16,894 nucleotides of DNA, from the NCBI GenBank assembly GCA_003556985.1, contig PWPZ01000075.1, positions 1 to 16,894 of the forward strand, written 5' to 3'. Shown piece after piece: positions 7,578 to 15,816 of this stretch. The notes under the pieces are model-generated. The model worked only from the letters and a program-made list of their open reading frames with translations. It was not told the DNA's origin and ran no database searches. A program made the position numbers and the translations under genes. The DNA is from Bacteroidota bacterium. Its GTDB lineage: Bacteria > Bacteroidota > Bacteroidia > Bacteroidales > PUMT01. Position 1 is the stretch's first letter. Every line of letters starts with the position of its first letter.

Positions 7578-7905
7578 TAATTCCGGTTTTTTTAAGGAGG
7601 TATATCGCGTAACCTGCCTGGTTCCTGAGGGAAGGGTTACTACCTACGGGGCCATTGCCCGTTATCTCGGGACTGCCGGTTCGGCACGCATGGTCGGCTG
7701 GGCGCTGAATAATTGCCATGCTGATGGCGAGTTTATTCCCGCACACAGGGTAGTAAACCGGAATGGGATTTTAACCGGAAAGCATCATTTTGGCACAACC
7801 GGTGCAATGGAACAGTTGCTTGCCAATGAAAATATAAGAGTGGAAAATGACCGGGTGGTTGATTTTGCCGCACTTTTCTGGGATCCATGCAGTGAATTGG
7901 GATGA
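7567..7905 (+). CDS. Alkyltransferase-like protein (MGMT fold, reactive Cys replaced by Ala)
   Basis: From the ATG at 7567 the protein has 112 residues and consists only of the DNA-binding domain of O6-alkylguanine-DNA alkyltransferase: VPEGRVTTYGAIARYLG (19-35), arginine-finger segment SARMVGWAL (39-47, R41) and IPAHRVVNRNG (57-67). The normal reactive PCHRV is PAHRV, with A59 in place of cysteine, so it cannot accept alkyl groups. Alkyltransferase-like proteins bind O6-alkylguanine and pass the lesion to nucleotide excision repair; this is the likely role. The open frame extends to an ATG at 7540, but the start at 7567 gives a family-like N-terminus and an 11-base overlap with trmB, typical of coupling. 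It appears to be the last gene of the holB operon. Confidence 0.84.
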   Translation: MQNDNSGFFKEVYRVTCLVPEGRVTTYGAIARYLGTAGSARMVGWALNNCHADGEFIPAHRVVNRNGILTGKHHFGTTGAMEQLLANENIRVENDRVVDFAALFWDPCSELG

Positions 7906-7929
7906 TGATGATAAATTGACTTATCTTTG
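7897..7929 (+). promoter_or_regulatory. Bacteroidota-type promoter for mrp
   Basis: TATCTTTG (7922-7929) matches the -7 box TAnnTTTG exactly. A TTG at 7897-7899 lies 22 bases upstream as a possible -33 element, and it overlaps the end of the preceding gene. The start of mrp is 47 bases downstream. Confidence 0.5.
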
Positions 7930-7976
7930 TGTTAGATTGAATTTGGTTTAAATAGGAATAACTCTTTTGTTTAATT

Positions 7977-9095
7977 ATGGCGTTAACTGAAAAGCAGGTA
8001 ACTGATATACTTAAAAAAATAAATCACCCCGGATCGGGCAGGGATATTATAAGCCTTTCAATGATCGAAAATATTGTTGCGGGGGAAGAAAGGATCAGTT
8101 TTCTGATCAATACCGGAAGACGAAAGGATCCCTTTGCCAAATCGATCGCCCGTGCATGTGAAAAAGCGCTTAAATCTGCTTTTGGTGATTCGGTTGAGAT
8201 AAATATACAGATTCCCCCTTATGAACCCCGGGGCACTGATGCCATTAATGAGAATGCCAGGCCCGTTTTGCCGGAAGTGAAAAATATTATTGCAATTGCT
8301 TCGGGAAAGGGCGGGGTAGGCAAATCGACTGTTGCCGTTAACCTGGCCGTTGCTCTGGCACGCAAGGGTTACAGGGTCGGACTAATTGATGGCGACATTT
8401 ACGGTCCCTCAGTGCCCTCAATGATGGGAGCTGTTGAGGCAAGGCCTCATATACGTGAGGAAGAGGGCCGGAACATAATTGTTCCCGAAGAAAAATACGG
8501 TGTTAAGTTTCTCTCCATAGGATTATTTGTAGCCGCCGAAAGCGCCCTGGTATGGCGGGGACCAATGGCTACCGGCGCATTTAAACAGCTCATCCATGAC
8601 GCCGACTGGGGCGCACTTGATTATCTGTTATTTGACCTCCCTCCAGGGACAAGCGACATTCATCTTACCCTTGTTCAGGAAGTGGCGGTCACCGGGGCCG
8701 TGATAGTGAGCACTCCCCAGGAAGTGGCTCTTGCCGATGTCATAAAAGGGGTTGCCATGTTCACAAATGAAGATGTGCGGGTCCCGGTGCTGGGCCTGGT
8801 CGAAAATATGGCCTGGTTCACCCCTGCCGAATTGCCCGGTAACCGGTATTATATTTTCGGGAAAGAAGGATGCAGGAAGCTGGCCGATAAGATGAATCTG
8901 CCGTTGCTTGCCGAGATACCGATCGTTCAGGAGATCCGGGAAGGGGGAGACAGCGGTCATCCTGTTGCCGGAGATGATGAAGTGACATCGGGTGCTTTTG
9001 ATTTGCTTGCCGAAAGACTGGTGGAAAGGGTGGATAACCGTAATAAAACGATGCCGCCTACCCAGAGAGTTGAAGTTAAAAAAAGCGGTAAATAA
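7977..9095 (+). CDS. mrp: Mrp/ApbC/NBP35-family Fe-S cluster carrier ATPase
   Basis: The protein has 372 residues and two domains. Residues 1-80 are a MIP18/DUF59-type domain. From about 103 comes a ParA/MinD-like P-loop ATPase: IASGKGGVGKST (107-118, deviant Walker A), LIDGDIYGPS (136-145) and LLFDLPPGTSD (217-227, Walker B). Members of this family bind a bridging Fe-S cluster at a dimer interface and deliver it to target proteins. The CxxC pair usually found after the ENM motif is absent: the segment ENMAWFTPAELPGNRYY (276-292) has no cysteine. The only later cysteine is C299, so cluster binding must differ from the classical case. The gene begins a second transcription unit, ahead of an Nfu-type scaffold gene, which fits a joint role in Fe-S assembly in the cytosol. 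Confidence 0.92.
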   Translation: MALTEKQVTDILKKINHPGSGRDIISLSMIENIVAGEERISFLINTGRRKDPFAKSIARACEKALKSAFGDSVEINIQIPPYEPRGTDAINENARPVLPEVKNIIAIASGKGGVGKSTVAVNLAVALARKGYRVGLIDGDIYGPSVPSMMGAVEARPHIREEEGRNIIVPEEKYGVKFLSIGLFVAAESALVWRGPMATGAFKQLIHDADWGALDYLLFDLPPGTSDIHLTLVQEVAVTGAVIVSTPQEVALADVIKGVAMFTNEDVRVPVLGLVENMAWFTPAELPGNRYYIFGKEGCRKLADKMNLPLLAEIPIVQEIREGGDSGHPVAGDDEVTSGAFDLLAERLVERVDNRNKTMPPTQRVEVKKSGK

Positions 9096-9226
9096 ATATA
9101 GCTTCGCATTTTAAAAAGTAAATTCAATAACCTGATGAACTCTGCGGGAGTGGATAATTTTTATGAAGTCTGTTCGTTTATCAACAGGCAAAACCAATGA
9201 AAACGATCAGGAAATATATTTAAATA

Positions 9227-9487
9227 ATGAATAATATGGAAAAAGCAGTAAAAACAGAACTTCTGGAACGGGTAAATTTAACTCTTGATAAGGTAAGGCC
9301 CTATCTTCAGGCTGACGGTGGTGATATCGAAGTGATCGAGCTTACAGATGATAATGTGCTCAAGGTAAGGCTGACCGGCGCATGCAAAGGATGTCCGTTC
9401 AGCATGCAGACCCTCAAGGCCGGCGTTGAACAGGCAGTTGTTCAGGAAGTGCCTGAAATAAAAGAGGTTATATCGGTCGACTCCTGA
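9227..9487 (+). CDS. Nfu-type (NifU C-terminal domain) Fe-S scaffold protein
   Basis: This small protein of 86 residues consists of a single NifU-like C-terminal domain. The sequence VRPYLQADGGDIEVIEL (23-39) and the CKGC pair (C53, C56) are the family hallmarks; two such CxxC motifs from a dimer hold one [4Fe-4S] cluster for delivery to apoproteins. No extra A-type or N-terminal domain is present, unlike E. coli NfuA. It follows mrp after 131 bases on the same strand, consistent with a functional pair. The start could be M1 (9227) or M4 (9236). The gap before it holds only a 21-codon frame with no visible significance. Confidence 0.93.
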   Translation: MNNMEKAVKTELLERVNLTLDKVRPYLQADGGDIEVIELTDDNVLKVRLTGACKGCPFSMQTLKAGVEQAVVQEVPEIKEVISVDS

Positions 9488-9521
9488 TTTTCCGGTCATT
9501 ATAAAATATGTAAAACGGTTT

Positions 9522-9556
9522 CACAGTTATTAATATAAATAATTTTAATAACTGTG
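9522..9556. repeat. Perfect 12-bp inverted repeat upstream of sprE/porW
   Basis: CACAGTTATTAA (9522-9533) and TTAATAACTGTG (9545-9556) are exact reverse complements separated by 11 AT-only bases. It starts 35 bases after the nfu stop and ends 83 bases before the sprE/porW start. No T run follows directly on the plus strand, so either an operator-like binding site or a weak terminator is possible. Confidence 0.6.
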
Positions 9557-9639
9557 GCCCGATTTTCGATTGACATGGAAGTGGCTGCTGTATTTGTTTT
9601 GATTTTCCTTATAATTGCTGCAACCTAAATAACCGCTTT

Positions 9640-12303
9640 ATGCCTTTAAGACCGAGGATCCTGTTATTCCTGCTTGGGATGGTGATCATTGCTTCATGCT
9701 CTACCAGCAGGAATACTCTTCTGACAAGAACATACTATCAGACCACTGCACGGTACAACGCTTATTTTAACGGAAGGGAAAGCTTCAGATCAGGTTTAAG
9801 GAGAACCGAAAGGCAGTTCAGGTATGATTATAACAAAATCCTTCCGGTATTTCTGTATACCGATCCGGAAATTGCCCAATCCATAACACCGGAAATGGAC
9901 AGGGCAATTGACAAGGCATCAAAGGTTATTACCAGGAAATCAATAACCGCCCGGCCCAAAGGGGACGGGGGATTATTTGGTTCAAGGGATGATGAATTCC
10001 ATAACCAGAATGAATATAACAGGTGGGTAAGAAAGAGTTATCTGCTTGCTGGTAAGGCACACTTCCACAAACATGATTTTGTTCCTGCAACCCAGGCCTT
10101 TCTCTTTATTATGAGGGAATACAGCATGAACTCCATCAGGCACGAGGGGAAGCTGTGGCTTGCCCGCACCCATTGCGAAAGGGGCAGGTATCATGAGGCA
10201 AGGATTTTGATTGACGAAATGCTTGAGAATCCGGAATTCCCTTCAGGGCTCCGGGTTGAGCTTTATTCCACGATAGCCGATTTTCATCTGAAACAGGACC
10301 AGCTTGCCCAGGCAACTGTATATATGGAAAGGGCACTTGAACACGTGCGCAACAAGGACAGTAGAATTCGATATACATACATTCTGGCCCAGCTTTATGA
10401 GCGTACCGGCAGGAATGCTGAGGCCTCGCAATATTATTCGCGGGTAGTAAGAATGAACCCGCCTTACGAAATGACTTTCAATGCCCGTATTAATATGGCC
10501 GGTGTGGTCAGGTCGGGCAGTGAGGAGACTGCCAGGATGATAAATGTTCTGGAGAGGATGCTCCGGGATGAAAAGAACATTGATTACCTGGATCAGGTGT
10601 ATTACGCGCTTGGAGATATCTATCTGCGCAACGGCGACGAGGAAAATGCAAAGAAGTACTTTTTGTTGTCGGCCGGTGCACCGGGAATGAATCCTTCCCA
10701 GAAAGCGGTCACATATCTTGCCCTGGCTGATATGCACTTCAGCCATTCCGACTATGTCAATGCCCAGCCTTATTATGACTCTGCGGTTATAAATATGAAC
10801 CCGGGTTTCCCTGATCAGGAGACCATTATTGAAAAAAGCAATGTTCTTAATGAGCTGGTGGCCAATATCAGACTTTATGAGCTGGAAGACAGTCTGCAGA
10901 CCCTGGCATCGTTGAGCGAGGATGAACTCAACAGAAAAGTTGATGAGGTTATTGCCTGGGAAAGACAGAATGAAGCGGAGGCCCGTGAACGGGAGCTCCT
11001 GGCTCAGCAAACCACCCAGTTCAGGTCGACACGTGTTTCTCCTGCCGCACGCAGGATGGCCGAGCAGGCGGGTGAAGGCAACTGGTACTTCTATAACCAG
11101 ACCGCCGTCAATTTCGGTAAAAACGAGTTCGAATCACTCTGGGGAACAAGGAGGCTTGAGGATAACTGGCGCCGCACCGACAGGCAGGTTATATCACACG
11201 ATCAGTTTACAATGGAGGTTGCTGAGCAGCCCCGGTCCGAGGACCCTGAAGAAGAGGTTCAGCATACCGGTGACAGGGAGTCATACTTCGCGAATATTCC
11301 TCTTACCGATGAAGCCATGGAAGCTTCACATCAACGGCTGCAGGAGGCTTTGTTCAGCATAGGGGTAATTTACAAGGATGACCTCAGGGATTATGAGCGT
11401 TCTGCAGAAGCGTACAGGGAACTTGTAAGACGCTACCCCGATGGAGAACTTAACCTTGCCGCTCTTTATGACCTTTATACCGTTTACACCGAGGACATGA
11501 ATGCGCGGGAGGCGGATCGTTATAAGGATATTATAGTGTCAAAATATCCCAACAGCTCCTATGCGGCCATACTCACAAATCCCAATTTTTTCATAGAGTA
11601 CGAACAGAGAGTGCAGGAAGCCGAAAATTATTATGAAAATACCTTCGAACTGTTCCGGCAAAACAGGCATGACCAGGTAAGAGAGAGGGCCGAACATGCC
11701 CTGCGCACCTGGCCTGACAGTCCCCTGATTCCTCTTTTTGAATACCTGAAAACGCTCTCTTATGGCTCGATGGGAAATATACCGATTTTCAAGGATATGC
11801 TTGCCGATTATATCAGCCTCTATCCCGAAACAGAAATGGCAGAAAATGCCCGGGAGTTCATTGCTTATCTTGACGATGATTATCCCGAACTGATAATACA
11901 AATGGCAGATGTACCGGTAGCAGAGGATATATATGAACCCGGTCAGGAAGGAAGCCATAATTTTGTCATTATCCTTCCCAACCGTCAGGATCTGATTAAC
12001 AGGATGATATTTAATATTGTCAATTTCAATGTCGATCATTTTGCAGCCCTGGATCTGGATGTGGGAAGCGAACAGTTCAGTGCCAACTACCAGGTTTTAA
12101 AGGTAGACGGGTTTCCTGATGTACCTGTGGCACTTGATTATCTGAGAAGGTTCTCGGTTTCGGATGAAGTATTCAGGCAGGTCGGGAACGATGATCACCC
12201 GGTTTTTATAATATCACCGGAAAATTACGAGTTGTTCATGAAGGACAGGAATGTAGCCTCCTATATGAATTACTTTGAAAACGAATACCTGGGCCGTCAA
12301 TAG
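9640..12303 (+). CDS. porW: SprE/PorW-family TPR lipoprotein of the type IX secretion / gliding system
   Basis: The protein has 887 residues, close to the length of Flavobacterium SprE. A hydrophobic N-terminus ends in IIASC with C20 as the probable lipid-bearing residue. The stretch after it (STSRNTLLTRTYYQTTARYN) is typical of SprE/PorW. Residues about 135-420 hold helical repeats of TPR type (for example RWVRKSYLLAGKAHFHKHDF, YILAQLYERTGRNAEASQYY, VYYALGDIYLRNGDEENAKK), and further TPR-like helices follow at about 570-720. The last 120 residues form a non-helical domain. Family members are required for type IX secretion, and PorW is linked in P. gingivalis to stability of the core complex. 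The next gene is porX, a regulator of the same system. The start at 9640 is the only one that yields a signal peptide. Confidence 0.88.
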   Translation: MPLRPRILLFLLGMVIIASCSTSRNTLLTRTYYQTTARYNAYFNGRESFRSGLRRTERQFRYDYNKILPVFLYTDPEIAQSITPEMDRAIDKASKVITRKSITARPKGDGGLFGSRDDEFHNQNEYNRWVRKSYLLAGKAHFHKHDFVPATQAFLFIMREYSMNSIRHEGKLWLARTHCERGRYHEARILIDEMLENPEFPSGLRVELYSTIADFHLKQDQLAQATVYMERALEHVRNKDSRIRYTYILAQLYERTGRNAEASQYYSRVVRMNPPYEMTFNARINMAGVVRSGSEETARMINVLERMLRDEKNIDYLDQVYYALGDIYLRNGDEENAKKYFLLSAGAPGMNPSQKAVTYLALADMHFSHSDYVNAQPYYDSAVINMNPGFPDQETIIEKSNVLNELVANIRLYELEDSLQTLASLSEDELNRKVDEVIAWERQNEAEARERELLAQQTTQFRSTRVSPAARRMAEQAGEGNWYFYNQTAVNFGKNEFESLWGTRRLEDNWRRTDRQVISHDQFTMEVAEQPRSEDPEEEVQHTGDRESYFANIPLTDEAMEASHQRLQEALFSIGVIYKDDLRDYERSAEAYRELVRRYPDGELNLAALYDLYTVYTEDMNAREADRYKDIIVSKYPNSSYAAILTNPNFFIEYEQRVQEAENYYENTFELFRQNRHDQVRERAEHALRTWPDSPLIPLFEYLKTLSYGSMGNIPIFKDMLADYISLYPETEMAENAREFIAYLDDDYPELIIQMADVPVAEDIYEPGQEGSHNFVIILPNRQDLINRMIFNIVNFNVDHFAALDLDVGSEQFSANYQVLKVDGFPDVPVALDYLRRFSVSDEVFRQVGNDDHPVFIISPENYELFMKDRNVASYMNYFENEYLGRQ

Positions 12304-12311
12304 CTTAACTG

Positions 12312-12374
12312 CTGACAGGCCGGATAATCATTCGCCTAAACCGGAACCGGCCACTTCCGTCAGAAATTTTTTTT
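12312..12374 (+). terminator. Terminator-like hairpin between porW and porX
   Basis: The stem pairs CTGAC (12312-12316) with GTCAG (12359-12363) and GGCCGG (12318-12323) with CCGGCC (12347-12352), with an uneven internal loop. It is followed by AAA and eight T (12367-12374). This is the best intrinsic-terminator shape in the window. It would separate porW from porX or let only part of transcription through. Confidence 0.5.
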
Positions 12375-12411
12375 ATGTCAGCCAGAAACCCGTTTAACAA
12401 AAAGAGAGTTT

Positions 12412-13968
12412 ATGAAGCAAATATCCATACTATGGGCCGATGATGAAATAGATCTTCTTAAGCCCAATATTATTTTCCTTGAATCAAAAGGATACAATGT
12501 ACTTACCGCCACAAACGGAAAGGATGCCATCGACATGGTTAGGAAGCATAATCCCGACCTGGTATTTCTTGATGAATATATGCCCGGTATCAGCGGATTA
12601 CAGGCACTTGAAGAGATAAAAAGCTCTTTTCCCGCCCTGCCGGTAGTTATGATAACCAAAAGCGAGGAGGAGAATATTATGGAAGAGGCAATCGGTTCAA
12701 AAATATCCGATTATCTCATAAAGCCGGTCCATCCCAAGCAAATTCTGCTTGCAATCAAAAAAAACATAGATAACAGGCGGCTGGTAACCCGGAAAATCAC
12801 CTCTTCATACCAGTCGGAATTTGGCAGGATATCGATGGCAATTAATGCAGCTGCCTCTTTCGGTGACTGGGTGGAAGTGTACAGCCGTCTGGTTTACTGG
12901 GAGATGGAGCTTGAGAATTCTTCCGACCCCGGAATGAACGAGGTTATTGCCCAGCAAAAACATGAGGCCAACAGTGAATTTTCCAAGTTCATAAAGTCAA
13001 ATTACCAGAACTGGTTCAGTCAGGATGACGAAAACAAACCGGTAATGTCTCATACTCTTTTTCCGTCAAAGATACTGCCCCTTCTCGATTCGTCTGAAAA
13101 GGTGGTATTTATACTGATAGATAATCTCCGGTATGATCAATGGAAAGTTATCCTTCCCGATATCAGGGAGTATTACCATGTAGAGAGCGAGGAGCTATAC
13201 TGCAGCATATTGCCTACGGGAACCCAGTTTGCCAGAAATGCGATTTTCGGCGGACTCATGCCGGGTGAAATACAGAAGTTGTATCCGGATTTGTGGATCG
13301 ATGATGATGAAGAAGGAAGCAAAAATCCTTATGAAGAGGAGCTTATTGGCAAACAGCTTGCAAGGCGGGGTGCGGATTTGCAGTTTTATTATGAGAAAAT
13401 TCTGAATAAAAGAAGCGGCAAGAAACTTTCTGAAAGCATAAAATCGCTTATTAACAAGCCGCTTACTGTTCTTGTTTACAACTTTGTGGATATGCTTTCC
13501 CATGCCCGCACCGAAATGGATGTTCTCAAGGAACTGGCCGGTGATGATGCTGCCTACCGGTCAATTACCAGGTCCTGGTTCAGGCATTCCTACCTTCTTG
13601 ATCTGTTAAGGGAATTGTCGGCCGAAAAGGTGAAAATCGTCATTACCTCCGACCACGGCTCGGTAAGGGTGGATAATCCTGTTAAAGTGATAGGCGACAG
13701 GTATACTACAACCAACCTGCGTTATAAGCAGGGAAAAAATCTTAATTATAATCCGAAACAGGTATTTGAGATGCGTAATCCTTCCAAATTCCATTTGCCG
13801 ATGACCAATGTCAGTTCCACCTACATTTTTGCCACCGGAAACGACTTTTTCGCCTATCCCAATAACTATAACTATTATGCCAATTATTACAAAAATACAT
13901 TTCAGCATGGGGGGATATCCCTGGAAGAGATGATGTTGCCCGTCGTTTTGCTTGAACCGCAAGGTTAG
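12412..13968 (+). CDS. porX: PorX, response regulator with PglZ (alkaline-phosphatase-fold) domain
   Basis: The protein has 518 residues. Residues 1-120 are a receiver domain with acidic pocket D10/D11, phosphoacceptor D54 in FLDEYMPG, T82 and K104. A helical linker leads to a PglZ domain of the alkaline phosphatase superfamily (about 205-518). Likely zinc/catalytic residues are D237 in LIDNLRYDQW, T271 in PTGTQFARN, D360 and H364 in VDMLSHARTE, D414/H415 in SDHGS and H499. PorX regulates type IX secretion genes in P. gingivalis with the kinase PorY, and the PglZ part has been shown to be a phosphodiesterase acting on oligonucleotides. No DNA-binding output domain is present. It follows porW after a terminator-like hairpin, and no PorY-type kinase gene is in the window. 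Confidence 0.95.
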   Translation: MKQISILWADDEIDLLKPNIIFLESKGYNVLTATNGKDAIDMVRKHNPDLVFLDEYMPGISGLQALEEIKSSFPALPVVMITKSEEENIMEEAIGSKISDYLIKPVHPKQILLAIKKNIDNRRLVTRKITSSYQSEFGRISMAINAAASFGDWVEVYSRLVYWEMELENSSDPGMNEVIAQQKHEANSEFSKFIKSNYQNWFSQDDENKPVMSHTLFPSKILPLLDSSEKVVFILIDNLRYDQWKVILPDIREYYHVESEELYCSILPTGTQFARNAIFGGLMPGEIQKLYPDLWIDDDEEGSKNPYEEELIGKQLARRGADLQFYYEKILNKRSGKKLSESIKSLINKPLTVLVYNFVDMLSHARTEMDVLKELAGDDAAYRSITRSWFRHSYLLDLLRELSAEKVKIVITSDHGSVRVDNPVKVIGDRYTTTNLRYKQGKNLNYNPKQVFEMRNPSKFHLPMTNVSSTYIFATGNDFFAYPNNYNYYANYYKNTFQHGGISLEEMMLPVVLLEPQG

Positions 13969-13982
13969 CCCATGGCAAAATC

Positions 13983-14019
13983 CCTTCCGGAGTCAGTATT
14001 TTGGAAGGTTTCGTTTTCC
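13983..14019 (+). terminator. Possible porX terminator
   Basis: CCTTCC (13983-13988) pairs with GGAAGG (14003-14008) around a 14-base loop and is followed by a pyrimidine-rich stretch (TTTCGTTTTCCC). The stem is short, so this is a modest call. Confidence 0.35.
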
Positions 14020-14077
14020 CTTTTTCCCGGGGTTAGTTTTTAAACTTTTATCTTGCACAAATCATTCTCCCATCAAT

Positions 14078-14491
14078 ATGGATTTTAAATTTGACCTTAA
14101 CAATATAGACAGCGCTGCCGGAAAATTACTCAGAATGTTTCCGGAAAACAGGATATTTGCCTTTTACGGTGAAATGGGGGCAGGGAAGACCACTTTTATA
14201 CAGGCTTTATGCCGTCAGTGCGGAGTTGAGGAGAATGTCACCAGTCCCACCTTTGCTCTGGTAAATGAATACAAAGACAGAACCAGGGAGAAAATTATCT
14301 TTCATTTTGACTTTTACCGGATCGACTCCCTGGAGGAGGCTATGGATATTGGTTATGAAGATTATTTTTACAGTGACAACATGTGCCTTATTGAATGGCC
14401 CGAGAAGATAGCCGGACTCCTGCCCGAAGAGACCCGGAGACTGAAAATGGAGGTGCTTGATACAGGTGAAAGGCAGTTAAGGATACTTTAA
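14078..14491 (+). CDS. tsaE: tRNA threonylcarbamoyladenosine biosynthesis ATPase TsaE
   Basis: TsaE is the small P-loop ATPase that works with TsaB and TsaD to form t6A37 in tRNAs reading ANN codons. From the ATG at 14078 the protein has 137 residues, the usual size. It shows Walker A GEMGAGKTT (about 27-35), then TSPTFALVNEY, HFDFYRID (the conserved Asp/Tyr/Arg segment) and LIEWPEKIAGLLPEE near the C-terminus, all diagnostic. The open frame runs back to 13952 inside porX, but that extension resembles no TsaE N-terminus and is rejected. A near-consensus promoter box TATCTTG (14049-14055) lies just upstream. TsaE next to PorX and alanine dehydrogenase fits what I recall of gene order in Bacteroidota. 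Confidence 0.94.
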   Translation: MDFKFDLNNIDSAAGKLLRMFPENRIFAFYGEMGAGKTTFIQALCRQCGVEENVTSPTFALVNEYKDRTREKIIFHFDFYRIDSLEEAMDIGYEDYFYSDNMCLIEWPEKIAGLLPEETRRLKMEVLDTGERQLRIL

Positions 14492-14592
14492 GGAATATAT
14501 GCGCGCTGCCTGAAAAACAAAAAAATTTGACCATGTTCCCCTTTTTCGCTAACTTGCTTATTGTTATTTTGAATTTTACCAATATCCGATAG

Positions 14593-15816
14593 ATGAAGCA
14601 ACAGGTTTTTCCTCATTCGTGGGCACTGGGTAAAGGCAGCCTTCTGCCCCAGGAAGAAGTTCTTGAAAGAGGCAGGAAACGTAAGCAGTTTGTGGTAGGA
14701 ATGCCGCGGGAACTGCAGGAAGATGAAAGCCGTATCTGCCTTGCCCCGGAAGCAGTGGAAATGCTTGTGGGCAACGGGCACCAGATTTTAATCGAAACCA
14801 GGGCTGGCGACAGGGCTAACTACACCGACAATGACTACAGCGAGTGTGGCGGATTTATAGTCGATAACCATACCGAAATTTTTGCCAAAAGCGATATAAT
14901 TCTTAAAATTTCACCCCTGGTTGAAAAGGAGATTGAATATTTAAAGGGAAATCAGGTCATAATTTCTTCCCTGAGGCACATGATGCAGGATAAGGATTAT
15001 TTTCACCGCCTCATGAAAAAAAAGATCACTGCAATATCATACGAGCATCTGAGGAACAATGATGACTCTTTTCCTGTTATCCGCTCCATGAGCGAGATTG
15101 CCGGCGGCACTTCTATTTTGATAGCTGCAGAATACCTTTCCAACCAGCACGGAGGCAAAGGCGTCATGCTGGGCGGAATAACAGGCATAACACCTGCCGA
15201 AGTCGTTATACTTGGAGCGGGAACGGCTGCCGAATCGGCTGCACGTGCCGCAATGAGCCTTGGGGCATTCGTGAAGATTTTCGATCATTCTGTAGACCGG
15301 CTCAGGCGGCTCCAGGACATTCTGGGCAGGAGCATGTATACCTCGGTATTTCATCCCAGGGTAATAACAAAAGCATTGCAGTCGGCCGATGTAGTTATCG
15401 GAGCCCTTCATCTGGAAAGTAACGGTCCCCGCTTTTTCATTACCGAAGAGATGGTCAGGGAGATGAAAAAGGGATCGGTAATTGTTGATCTGAGCATTGA
15501 CCAGGGCGGCTGCATAGAAACCTCCGAGTCGCGCACTCACCGCTCACCTGTGTTTGTGAAACACGGTGTGACTCACTACTGTGTGCCCAACATACCTTCC
15601 CGGGTGGCCAAAACCGCCACCATTGCCCTTAGCAATATCTTTGCACCCCTGATCCTGTCTATCGGCGAGTCGGGCGGCATCAAAAATGCACTCCTTCACA
15701 GTCCGGGATTGCGCAAGGGTGTTTATGTCTATAACGGACTTCTGACCAATTCAATGATAGGGAGCCTGTTTGATATCCCTTCCAAGGATATAGAGCTTCT
15801 GATGGCTGCCTTTTAG
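14593..15816 (+). CDS. ald: Alanine dehydrogenase (Bacteroidota-type, with N-terminal extension)
   Basis: The enzyme catalyses NAD-dependent, reversible deamination of L-alanine to pyruvate and ammonia. The protein has 407 residues, about 35 more than the Bacillus/Mycobacterium enzymes because of an N-terminal extension before VVGMPREL. Recognisable sites are R47 (substrate carboxylate), K105 in ILKIS, the SMSEIAG segment (165-171), GGITGITPAEVVILGAGTAA (194-213, Rossmann nucleotide loop), D231 at the end of the second strand, and VDLSIDQGGCIETS (298-311) with D303. The catalytic histidine region reads SSLRHMM (125-131) instead of the usual YLHLA, so H129 is the likely equivalent. The last codons and stop lie inside the tandem repeat at 15800. 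The first ATG was used; the extension is common in this phylum. Confidence 0.88.
   Translation: MKQQVFPHSWALGKGSLLPQEEVLERGRKRKQFVVGMPRELQEDESRICLAPEAVEMLVGNGHQILIETRAGDRANYTDNDYSECGGFIVDNHTEIFAKSDIILKISPLVEKEIEYLKGNQVIISSLRHMMQDKDYFHRLMKKKITAISYEHLRNNDDSFPVIRSMSEIAGGTSILIAAEYLSNQHGGKGVMLGGITGITPAEVVILGAGTAAESAARAAMSLGAFVKIFDHSVDRLRRLQDILGRSMYTSVFHPRVITKALQSADVVIGALHLESNGPRFFITEEMVREMKKGSVIVDLSIDQGGCIETSESRTHRSPVFVKHGVTHYCVPNIPSRVAKTATIALSNIFAPLILSIGESGGIKNALLHSPGLRKGVYVYNGLLTNSMIGSLFDIPSKDIELLMAAF

Noticed and set aside
9135..9200. 21-codon frame between mrp and the nfu gene
   Set aside because: Too short, no clear start signal or family; probably chance.
10243..11010. Minus-strand frame of 255 codons
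   Set aside because: It is antisense to sprE/porW and has no recognisable motif; length comes from codon bias of the sense gene.
13952..14077. 42-codon N-terminal extension of TsaE overlapping porX
   Set aside because: It resembles no TsaE N-terminus, and the ATG at 14078 gives the normal length.
14565..14571. TATTTTG as a possible promoter for ald
   Set aside because: One T short of the consensus and no -33 element at the right distance; too weak to list as a feature.
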